Source of the DNA: Clostridia bacterium
Lineage (GTDB): Bacteria; Bacillota; Clostridia; Oscillospirales; Ruminococcaceae
Direction of reading: 5' to 3'
Assembly (NCBI GenBank): GCA_009177225.1
Contig: WFLZ01000117.1
Span: 1 to 6,585 of the forward strand
Length of the DNA: 6,585 nucleotides
Of the stretch, positions 1 to 5,814 are shown piece by piece; position 1 is the first letter of the stretch, and each line of letters starts with the position of its first letter. Below the pieces are notes generated by a model. The model saw nothing but the letters and a program-made list of their open reading frames with translations. It had not been told where the DNA came from and searched no databases. Position numbers and translations under genes: made by a program.

Positions 1-352
1 ACTTGTTTCAAGAATAAAGAATATTCTGCGTCTTACAGGAAATACAGGTGGTATAACTAAAATCGGTGACGTTTCTGTTGATACCGTTCGTGGAACGGCA
101 AGCAGAGACGGCAAAGACCTTTATCTTTCGGCTCTTGAATACAGACTGTTATTAGTTTTCATAAACAATAAAAATATGGTTCTTTCAAGAACACGTCTGC
201 TCGAATCCATATGGGACATTGCAGGCGAATTTGTGAACGACAATACACTTACCGTATATATAAAGCGTCTGCGTGAAAAAATAGAAAAAGACCCTCAGAA
301 GCCCGAAATAATAAAGACAGTCCGTGGAATGGGGTACAGGCTTGACTTATGA
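1..352 (+). CDS. OmpR/PhoB-type response regulator, C-terminal part (5' end outside window)
   Basis: About 116 residues are readable in the frame starting at base 2, ending at TGA 350-352. They form the winged-helix DNA-binding domain (Trans_reg_C) of an OmpR-class response regulator: a short beta lead-in (KIGDVSVDT), then LSALEYRLLLVFINNKNMVLSR, RLLESIWD, the recognition-helix stretch NDNTLTVYIKRLREKIE, and the hallmark wing ending KTVRGMGYRLDL. The receiver domain with the phosphoacceptor Asp lies upstream of the window, so it could not be inspected. The stop overlaps the kinase start (ATGA), which indicates translational coupling and a cognate pair. By family, it would bind direct repeats and activate transcription once phosphorylated. 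The GTCAC repeat cluster upstream of the neighbouring ABC operon is a candidate target, by inference only. The domain call is firm; the exact regulon is unknown. Confidence 0.93.
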   Translation, partial: LVSRIKNILRLTGNTGGITKIGDVSVDTVRGTASRDGKDLYLSALEYRLLLVFINNKNMVLSRTRLLESIWDIAGEFVNDNTLTVYIKRLREKIEKDPQKPEIIKTVRGMGYRLDL

Positions 353-1350
353 TGAAACTTATGCGTAATAATGAAATAGAAAAAACATTCTTTATACAGG
401 TTATAATTTCACTGGTCAGCATAATTTTTACTGCATTGCTTGATATCCGCTGCGGACTGATAACGTTTGTTATGTGCATACTGTTTATTACGGTTTATTT
501 TGTTTCAGTAAAAAAGAGGTACGATAAATTTTCGGAGCTGTCTCTTGATATAGACAAAATCCTGCATGGAAACAATCATATTTCACTTGAAAAGTATGAG
601 GAGGGTGAAATTGCCATACTACAGAATGAACTTTATAAAATGGTAAACCGTTTAAAACAGCAACAGCAGAAACTTAAAGACGATAAAATATATCTTGCCG
701 ATTCAATAGCCGATATCTCACATCAGATACGTACTCCCATAACTTCAATAAATCTGCTTTTTGCCATGCTCTCCGAGCCTGACCTTACAGACGAAAAAAG
801 ACTTGAAATTACCCATAAACTTTATGAAATGCTTTCACGTATCGACTGGCTTATTACGTCACTTCTCAAGATATCACGTCTTGATGCTGGTACGGTTCAG
901 TTTCATAAAGAAAATATTTCTCTCCGTGAACTTGTTGACCGTTCGTGTTCACCTCTTATAATACCTATAGAATTACACAACCAGCGACTTATTATAAATA
1001 CTGACGGAAATTTCTGTGGTGATATATCGTGGACTTGTGAGGCAATAGGAAACGTCGTAAAGAACTGTATGGAGCATACACCGTCCGGAAAGGATATTAA
1101 AATAAATGCGTCGGACAACCCCATATATACGGAAATAATTATCTCAGACAGCGGTGACGGTATAGACGAAAATGATTTGCCGCATATATTTGAAAGATTC
1201 TACAAAGGCAGTGATTCGGGAGAAAAAGGCTTCGGAATAGGTCTCGCCCTTTCACGCATGATTATTACAGGTCAGAACGGAACTATAAAAGCCGAAAATC
1301 AACCTGACGGTGCGGTTTTTACAATAAGATTCTATAAAATGACCGTATAA
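349..1350 (+). CDS. Short membrane sensor histidine kinase (HisKA/HATPase_c), partner of the upstream response regulator
   Basis: This 333-residue kinase has two hydrophobic segments (about residues 14-31 and 36-54) separated by only a few residues (DIRCG), so it has essentially no extracellular sensor domain. A linker or coiled coil (about 56-115, with a QQQQ run) leads to the H-box ADISHQIRTPITSI with the phosphoacceptor His125. The ATPase domain shows the N-box around N235-N239 (GNVVKNCMEHTP), G1 box DSGDGI (267-272), F-box FERFYKG (281-287) and G2 box GFGIGLAL (294-301), so it looks catalytically complete. The first ATG (349) overlaps the regulator stop; a second ATG follows immediately. 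The architecture resembles the intramembrane-sensing kinases (BceS/VncS-like) that often work with ABC transporters in Firmicutes. Here the transporter operon lies next door in convergent orientation. Signal and target are inferred, not shown. Confidence 0.93.
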   Translation: MMKLMRNNEIEKTFFIQVIISLVSIIFTALLDIRCGLITFVMCILFITVYFVSVKKRYDKFSELSLDIDKILHGNNHISLEKYEEGEIAILQNELYKMVNRLKQQQQKLKDDKIYLADSIADISHQIRTPITSINLLFAMLSEPDLTDEKRLEITHKLYEMLSRIDWLITSLLKISRLDAGTVQFHKENISLRELVDRSCSPLIIPIELHNQRLIINTDGNFCGDISWTCEAIGNVVKNCMEHTPSGKDIKINASDNPIYTEIIISDSGDGIDENDLPHIFERFYKGSDSGEKGFGIGLALSRMIITGQNGTIKAENQPDGAVFTIRFYKMTV

Positions 1351-1351
1351 G

Positions 1352-1391
1352 AAAAAATTCCCTCCCGAATAATTCAGGAGGGAAAATTTTT
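1352..1391. terminator. Bidirectional rho-independent terminator between converging operons
   Basis: An 8-bp stem, TTCCCTCC (1358-1365) with GGAGGGAA (1377-1384), can be extended across one C/A mismatch by GAA/TTC with a TAA loop. It is followed by TTTTT (1387-1391) for plus-strand transcripts and preceded by AAAAAA (1352-1357), which gives a U-tract for minus-strand transcripts. It sits directly after the kinase stop and touches the last two bases of the permease stop codon, so it probably ends both transcripts. Confidence 0.87.
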
Positions 1392-4059
1392 ATGTATTTT
1401 CGTTTTTGAGAGTTTCAATAAGATTGTCTGATTTTATCTTACTCATTGAATAAATCATTGTGGAAAATACTACTGCAAATACACTGAATATCGCAATTGC
1501 CACGGCTTTCCAAGGCATAAAGAAATCTGTTTCTATGCCCATGTTCATAGCCCTGTATATAAAATACGTCACTACTGCTGATACCGGCAAGCCGTATATA
1601 AGGGATTTTGCACCGTATATTATACACTCATAATTCAACATTCTGCGGAGTTCTTTTTCAGTCATGCCGATTGATTTAAGCATTGCAAAATCACGTCGTC
1701 TTAAATGAAGATTAGTTGAAATGGTGTTGAATACGTTTGTTGCGGATATGAGAGAGATTAATATTATAAATCCATATGCGAAAACTTTTACTACGGTAAC
1801 AAGATTAAGGTCTCTTTCATTTTCGGCTACTTTGTCAATGATTTCGGCAGATATTGATAAATCTGAAATCTTTTCATTCATGTCTGCTACAGTTTTCATA
1901 TGGTCATCAGATTTAATGTAGTAAGTGAAATAATAAGTCTGTAAATTTCTGTGTGTGACATTTTCATACATACTGTAAGGATAAACAAAGTTTAAATACA
2001 TTCCCCCATAGTTGCACCAGTAAGGCGTTTCAGTAAGGACTTTTCCGCATTTAAGATTTATTGATTCCTGTGCCTGCTCTTTCGGGATTTTCTTTATATC
2101 TTCCGAATCCGTTTCACTCTTGTAATATGCTAAAACTTCTCCGTTATCTTCTGATATGTCACCCTCATAATAATAACCGTCAATATCTTTGAGAAGATTA
2201 ATTTTAAAATCAAATTCGTCAGAATTGTATTTATACATATATTCATATTTTTCAGTATCGAAATTGAAACTTTTGAATCCGTCAAAAGCTATTGCAAGCG
2301 GATTTTCAGGATTCATAAACTTGTTTTCATCAAGGTTGTTTTCCCTCAGAAGTTCACGGAAAGTGTCATCATCAACAAATGCAATATCCATATATATGTC
2401 TTTTAATACCCTTTTTTTAATTGATTCATATCTTTTTATATAGTCGTCAGTAAGATATGACATTGAGATTTCGCCTGTTGTACCTCCAGATGTGAGATAG
2501 GCAATATCTGTAATATTTTCGTCCTCACGAAAAGCGTCATACAGCTTTTTAATGTTTTCGTTTACTACTTTTCCGTCAAAAGCATAAGAAAAAACATCAC
2601 AGCTTATGTCATAACGGTTATCGCTGATTTCAAATGGTGTAGTTACCTCTTTTAATATATATTCACTGAATGCAGATGCGGATATGAATAAAACTATACT
2701 CATAAACAAACTCATTATTGTTGAACGGTATTTTTTCTTACTGCGTTTGAAATACTTATGACCGAGCATTCCCGAGAGTCCGAAAAATTTATATACGAAT
2801 TTCGGAGTTTTAAGCGGTTTGTTTTTTGTCTTTATGTCCTTGCTCTGACGTATAGCTTCAACTGCCGTTATGCGTGTAGCCCTTATGGACGGTATCATTG
2901 CGGAAACTATTACTGTCAGTATTTCCACAACTATAGCAATAAGTATCGCTGTAAGTGAAATACTCATTTTCATTGGTATGTCTATTCTTATAATGCTACT
3001 AATCTTGTTGCCGATTACCGCAAGAGTTATGCCTATTCCGACAAGTCCAACAATAATTCCGCATGGTATTCCGACTACTCCAACAGCAAACGCTTCAAAA
3101 AATACAGTTTTCCGGAGTTGCTTTCTTGTTGCACCTATTGATGACAACAAACCGAATTGTTTAGTACGTTCCGAAACGGATATTGAAAAGGCATTATATA
3201 TAAGTGATATTGAACCGAACATTATTAATGATATCAATATTATTGCAAAATTCCTCAGCAGTTTGTAATAGCTTGTATAACGTGATACGCCTTTCATAGC
3301 AAGTAAATCATAGTTTGTACTTGCATTAAGTTCGTTGTCGGCTATGAAATTATATATTTCTTTAGGATTTTTCATAGTGAAGTAAATACTATAAACTGCA
3401 TCTTCGCTGAAATCCTCATCAAGAACTATCGCATTATAACCTATTGCATAGTATCGCTCAAATAACAGCGATTTATAAAAACCACTTATTGTATAGGTAC
3501 GGGTTTCTTTCGGGACAAATTCTTCTGTTGCTTTTTCCATAGCAGTATATGACGTTTTCTGTGAAACTTTTTCTCCGTCAACAATTATATCACCTATTTC
3601 AAGCTCTATCGTATCTCCGACATCATAACCAGAATTATACATCTGATAATCAAGTAAAAGTATTTCGTCGGGACTGTCAGGATATTCGCCTTTTACTATA
3701 TCTATCGGAATAATATTATCCTTATTAAAATCGCCGTTCAATGACGACAGCCTTATATATTCCCTCACATTAAGATTGTCCGCTTTCGCATATGTCAGCT
3801 CTTTTACATACGCACAATCCTTTATTTTGTCGGAATTTTTTATCTTGTTTATCGTATCAAGATTTGTTCCTTCAACACTTCCTTCCCAGCCACCGTCAGT
3901 AGCAACGAAATAATCAACAAGAAAATTCGTGAAACTTGATACAGAAGTTGTTACTGCACATATCAAGGCAGTAGAAAGGACTATTCCGACTATCGTTACA
4001 ATAGTACGGATTTTGTTTTTTCTTAGGGACTGCAAAGTTACTCTGTGAAATACATTCAT
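1390..4059 (-). CDS. ABC transporter permease with two FtsX domains (MacB/LolC-like, 8 predicted helices)
   Basis: This 889-residue membrane protein has two similar halves. Half one: helix about 18-40, extracellular domain about 45-265, then three helices (about 269-291, 319-349, 366-390). The FtsX coupling motif SERTKQFGLLSSIGATRKQLRK lies between helices 2 and 3, and the half ends with IRATRITAVEAIRQ. Half two: helix about 447-467, a larger extracellular domain about 470-752 rich in Asp, Glu and Tyr, then helices about 754-778, 812-835 and 850-871, with the equivalent motif LRRRDFAMLKSIGMTEKELRRM. This is the type VII (mechanotransmission) ABC fold, used for lipoprotein or peptide extrusion and envelope signalling rather than classical import. 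BceB-type permeases are shorter (about 650 residues) with 10 helices, so this is a different subfamily. The ATG at 4057-4059 overlaps the ATPase stop (ATGA) and has GAGGTG upstream. Substrate unknown; antimicrobial peptide or envelope stress is an inference. Confidence 0.92.
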   Translation of the reverse strand: MNVFHRVTLQSLRKNKIRTIVTIVGIVLSTALICAVTTSVSSFTNFLVDYFVATDGGWEGSVEGTNLDTINKIKNSDKIKDCAYVKELTYAKADNLNVREYIRLSSLNGDFNKDNIIPIDIVKGEYPDSPDEILLLDYQMYNSGYDVGDTIELEIGDIIVDGEKVSQKTSYTAMEKATEEFVPKETRTYTISGFYKSLLFERYYAIGYNAIVLDEDFSEDAVYSIYFTMKNPKEIYNFIADNELNASTNYDLLAMKGVSRYTSYYKLLRNFAIILISLIMFGSISLIYNAFSISVSERTKQFGLLSSIGATRKQLRKTVFFEAFAVGVVGIPCGIIVGLVGIGITLAVIGNKISSIIRIDIPMKMSISLTAILIAIVVEILTVIVSAMIPSIRATRITAVEAIRQSKDIKTKNKPLKTPKFVYKFFGLSGMLGHKYFKRSKKKYRSTIMSLFMSIVLFISASAFSEYILKEVTTPFEISDNRYDISCDVFSYAFDGKVVNENIKKLYDAFREDENITDIAYLTSGGTTGEISMSYLTDDYIKRYESIKKRVLKDIYMDIAFVDDDTFRELLRENNLDENKFMNPENPLAIAFDGFKSFNFDTEKYEYMYKYNSDEFDFKINLLKDIDGYYYEGDISEDNGEVLAYYKSETDSEDIKKIPKEQAQESINLKCGKVLTETPYWCNYGGMYLNFVYPYSMYENVTHRNLQTYYFTYYIKSDDHMKTVADMNEKISDLSISAEIIDKVAENERDLNLVTVVKVFAYGFIILISLISATNVFNTISTNLHLRRRDFAMLKSIGMTEKELRRMLNYECIIYGAKSLIYGLPVSAVVTYFIYRAMNMGIETDFFMPWKAVAIAIFSVFAVVFSTMIYSMSKIKSDNLIETLKNENT

Positions 4060-4739
4060 TTTCTTATCACCTCATCACGTATAATTCTGCCGTCCTCAAT
4101 GGAAATTATCCTGTCAGCCTGCAAAGCAATATTTTCGTCATGCGTAATTATGATAAGCGTCTGATTGTATTTCTGATTTGAAAGTTTGAGCAGGTTTATA
4201 ATTTCCTGACTGTTTTTGCTGTCAAGGTTTCCTGTCGGTTCGTCGGCAAGCATAACTGCCGGAGCGTTCATTAATGCACGACCTATTGAAACACGCTGCT
4301 GCTGTCCGCCTGACAACTGGTTTGGGAGATGATTTTCACGTCCTTTCAGTTTGAAGATTTCAAGAAGTTCCTTTAAACGTTCCTGATTGATTTCCCTGCC
4401 GTCCATAAGTACGGGAAGCGTTATATTTTCCGTGACATTAAGCACCGGTATCAGATTGTAGAACTGATAAACAAGCCCGACCTGTCTACGTCTGAAAACA
4501 GCAAGTTTTTCGTCACTCTGTGCATAAATGTCCTTTCCGTCCATGAATACTTTACCGCTCGTGGGCTTGTCAACACCGCCGAGAATGTGAAGTAGCGTTG
4601 ACTTTCCTGAACCTGACGGACCTATGATTGCAAGAAATTCACCCTGTTTCACAGAAAATGAAACGTCATTCAGTGCATGGACTTCATTTTCACCTTTCCC
4701 GTAGACTTTGCATAAATTTTTTACTCTTAATATTTCCAT
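4056..4739 (-). CDS. ABC transporter ATP-binding protein, LolD/MacB-type
   Basis: This is the cytoplasmic ATPase that powers the tandem-FtsX permease encoded just downstream. Counting from an upstream GTG at 4743-4745, the motifs are Walker [10 protein letters not shown] (42-50), Q-loop VYQFYNL (Q94), signature LSGGQQQR (144-151), Walker B VMLADEP (164-170), D-loop NLDS and H-loop His202 (ITHDE). All catalytic residues are present. DEPTGNLDS and the [16 protein letters not shown] stretch are typical of the LolD/MacB/antimicrobial-peptide exporter ATPases. I chose the ATG at 4737-4739 (227 residues) because AGAGG lies 7 bases upstream of it, while the same site lies almost against the alternative GTG. 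The stop TGA (4056-4058) overlaps the permease ATG, so the two are translationally coupled and probably made in matched amounts. Transported substrate unknown. Confidence 0.95.
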   Translation of the reverse strand: MEILRVKNLCKVYGKGENEVHALNDVSFSVKQGEFLAIIGPSGSGKSTLLHILGGVDKPTSGKVFMDGKDIYAQSDEKLAVFRRRQVGLVYQFYNLIPVLNVTENITLPVLMDGREINQERLKELLEIFKLKGRENHLPNQLSGGQQQRVSIGRALMNAPAVMLADEPTGNLDSKNSQEIINLLKLSNQKYNQTLIIITHDENIALQADRIISIEDGRIIRDEVIRK

Positions 4740-4771
4740 AAGCACACCTCTTTTTTTTAGTTTATGAATAT

Positions 4772-4799
4772 ATTATACATCTTCAATATGACATGACAG
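4772..4799 (-). promoter_or_regulatory. Probable sigma-A promoter of the ABC transporter operon
   Basis: On the minus strand a perfect -10 TATAAT (4777-4772) is preceded, after 16 bases, by a weak -35 CTGTCA (4799-4794; 4 of 6 matches). The expected start site is near 4765, giving a leader of about 25 bases that contains the AGAGG ribosome site. A strong -10 with a poor -35 overlapped by GTCA repeats suits an activator-dependent promoter. That last point is inference. Confidence 0.6.
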
Positions 4800-4859
4800 T
4801 GACTTGAAAATAACAAAAATGTCACAAAAAAATGATATATTACAATGGTAATGTCACAA
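4788..4859. promoter_or_regulatory. Cluster of GTCAC/TGACA repeats upstream of the ABC operon (candidate regulator-binding region)
   Basis: On the plus strand AATGTCACAA occurs twice, at 4818-4827 and 4850-4859, 32 bases apart (about three helical turns). Closer to the ABC promoter, TGACA is repeated head to tail at 4789-4793 and 4794-4798, followed by GTGAC at 4799-4803, which is inverted relative to GTCAC at 4821-4825. OmpR-family regulators commonly bind direct repeats upstream of or overlapping the -35, so the neighbouring response regulator is the leading candidate binder. The repeats are seen directly; the binder is inferred. Confidence 0.45.
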
Positions 4860-4884
4860 TGGGATTAGAAATAATAAAAGAAAG

Positions 4885-4893
4885 TGATATAAT
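4885..4893 (+). promoter_or_regulatory. Extended -10 promoter element (TGATATAAT), plus strand
   Basis: TGATATAAT matches the extended -10 consensus TGnTATAAT. The -35 position holds only TTAGAA (4865-4870), a poor match, which extended -10 promoters tolerate. The surrounding 14 bases (4882-4895) are identical to those around the merR -10 at 5067-5080. A transcript would begin near 4900 and could read the small ORF at 4920 and run on towards merR, since no terminator was seen in between. Confidence 0.4.
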
Positions 4894-4919
4894 AAAATAA
4901 AAAAGCGAGATGAAAAGTC

Positions 4920-5015
4920 ATGGCAACAATAAAAGTAAAATATCCATATTTGAGTAAGGTGACGTATTTTCCGATTGTAGGAAATTATCATAATATTCTA
5001 AAGATAAAATCCTGA
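4920..5015 (+). CDS. Possible 31-residue small ORF, unrecognised
   Basis: ATG 4920 opens a 31-codon frame ending at TGA 5013-5015. The product is basic (about six Lys), with several Tyr and Ile, and begins MATIKVKYPYLSK. GAGATGA (4907-4913), one mismatch from a good Shine-Dalgarno, lies 6 bases upstream of the ATG, and an extended -10 lies at 4885-4893. There is no helix long enough to span a membrane, no signal peptide and no family I recognise. In DNA this A+T-rich, a frame of this length can arise by chance. It may equally be untranslated leader or unconstrained spacer. A competing 15-codon frame starts at 4910 and overlaps it. Low confidence as a gene; recorded because it fills an otherwise gene-free stretch. 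Confidence 0.22.
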   Translation: MATIKVKYPYLSKVTYFPIVGNYHNILKIKS

Positions 5016-5047
5016 CAGAAAAAAATTTGAAAAAAACAAAAAAAGGC

Positions 5048-5078
5048 TTGACATTGACGTTACGTCAAGTGATATAAT
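5048..5078 (+). promoter_or_regulatory. MerR-type promoter with 19-bp spacer in front of the merR-hydrolase operon
   Basis: Consensus -35 TTGACA (5048-5053) and -10 TATAAT (5073-5078, with the TG extension at 5070-5071) are separated by 19 bases instead of the usual 17. That long spacer is the signature of promoters controlled by MerR-family proteins, which untwist the DNA to realign the two hexamers. A palindrome fills the spacer. The promoter lies directly before the regulator gene, so autoregulation of the merR-hydrolase operon is very likely. Confidence 0.85.
5054..5068. promoter_or_regulatory. Perfect palindromic operator in the promoter spacer
   Basis: TTGACGT (5054-5060), a central T, and ACGTCAA (5062-5068) form a perfect 7+1+7 inverted repeat lying wholly between -35 and -10. 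Position and symmetry fit a MerR-family dimer site, most simply that of the regulator encoded immediately downstream. A half-site match, TGACGT, also occurs at 4960-4965 but has no inverted partner. Confidence 0.82.
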
Positions 5079-5094
5079 AAGAATGGTGATGCAA

Positions 5095-5778
5095 ATGAAT
5101 GAGCTGAAAACCATAAACGAGGTCTGCAAAATGCTCAATGTGACCTCTCGCACGATACGCTATTACGAACAGTACGGACTGATAAAAACCATACGTGAGA
5201 GCAAGACCGCTCCACGTAGGCTCGATGACGAAAACATTGAGCGCCTACGAAAAATCCGCTTTCTGAGAAAGCTACGGCTGACACTTGATGAGATTGCAGT
5301 GGTGATTGACAGTGAGACAAAGGCGGCAGAGATGATTTACAGCAAAACCGCAGAATTAAAGGCTGAGATACGTGCTCTGATAGAACGTATCGGTCTGATT
5401 GAAGAAGTACTCGCTGTTGCGGAAAAGGGTGGGAATATCTATTCAGTGGAGCGGAAACTCGGTCAGCCGCCCGATGACACCGAAAAACTTCGGATAGCCG
5501 CAGAATGTACAAATCTGTTGCTTGAACGCAGATTCTCAGAATTAAAGCCGTACCTAAACAGCGACATGAAAATGCTGCCGCCCGATTTCTTCGAGGCTGT
5601 TTGGAACGTACATATCAAGCCCTGCGGAAAATTCATTTCTGTGGGTGAACAGAGCGTTGACGGAAATACGGTGACCAATAGACTTGTTTTTGAAAAGCTC
5701 GGCGTAGTCGTTAAAACAGAAGTTTGCGGTGAAATTGTGGCAGGTATGGTATTACAGTATTTCAAGGAAACCGAATGA
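5095..5778 (+). CDS. MerR-family transcriptional regulator with C-terminal DUF3887-like domain
   Basis: A 227-residue regulator counted from ATG 5095. The N-terminal MerR DNA-binding unit is clear: helix-turn-helix TINEVCKMLNVTSRTIRYYE (from about residue 6) with YGLI, then the wing and second helix pair (about 41-67, RRLDDENIERLRKIRFLRKL, LTLDEI). The dimerisation coiled coil spans about 73-108. The last 100 residues (about 128-227: AAECTNLLLERRFSELKPYL, then MLPPDFFEAVW, then CGKFISVGEQ and beta-rich segments) resemble DUF3887, an NTF2-like domain known from alpha/beta hydrolases. There is no Cys-rich metal loop, so this is unlikely to be a metal sensor; a small-molecule ligand is the better guess. 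In-frame ATGs also exist at 5083 and 5089. The -10 at 5073-5078 predicts a transcript start near 5085, which would exclude 5083, and GGTGAT (5085-5090) could serve ATG 5095. The hydrolase follows 36 bases downstream in the same operon. Confidence 0.9.
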   Translation: MNELKTINEVCKMLNVTSRTIRYYEQYGLIKTIRESKTAPRRLDDENIERLRKIRFLRKLRLTLDEIAVVIDSETKAAEMIYSKTAELKAEIRALIERIGLIEEVLAVAEKGGNIYSVERKLGQPPDDTEKLRIAAECTNLLLERRFSELKPYLNSDMKMLPPDFFEAVWNVHIKPCGKFISVGEQSVDGNTVTNRLVFEKLGVVVKTEVCGEIVAGMVLQYFKETE

Positions 5779-5814
5779 CCGCCCGTACAGGGTACACTGA
5801 AAGGAGAAAAAACT

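Noticed and set aside
2870..3268. 132-codon open frame on the plus strand, opposite the permease
   Set aside because: It is antisense to a clear FtsX-domain region; its hydrophobic look mirrors the membrane helices on the other strand, and it has no convincing ribosome site or promoter.
1..4739. Assignment as a BceRS-BceAB bacitracin module or a Van/Vnc resistance locus
   Set aside because: The permease has the wrong length and helix layout for BceB, no cell-wall-modifying enzymes are present, and the receiver half of the regulator is not visible, so no gene symbol is justified.
4743..4745. GTG as the start of the ATPase gene
   Set aside because: The AGAGG ribosome site lies almost against this GTG but at a normal 7-base distance from the ATG at 4737-4739, and the latter also fits the family N-terminus.
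4968..4984. Small hairpin TTTCC/GGAAA with a 7-base loop
   Set aside because: Only 5 bp with two G-C pairs and no following T-tract, so it is not a credible terminator or riboswitch element.
5135..5512. 125-codon open frame on the minus strand opposite merR
   Set aside because: Antisense to the MerR DNA-binding and coiled-coil regions; no start signals and no recognisable domain.
5095..5778. Metal- or redox-sensing MerR (MerR, CueR, SoxR type)
   Set aside because: The four cysteines are scattered (one in the helix-turn-helix, the rest far apart) and do not form the C-terminal Cys motifs of those subfamilies.
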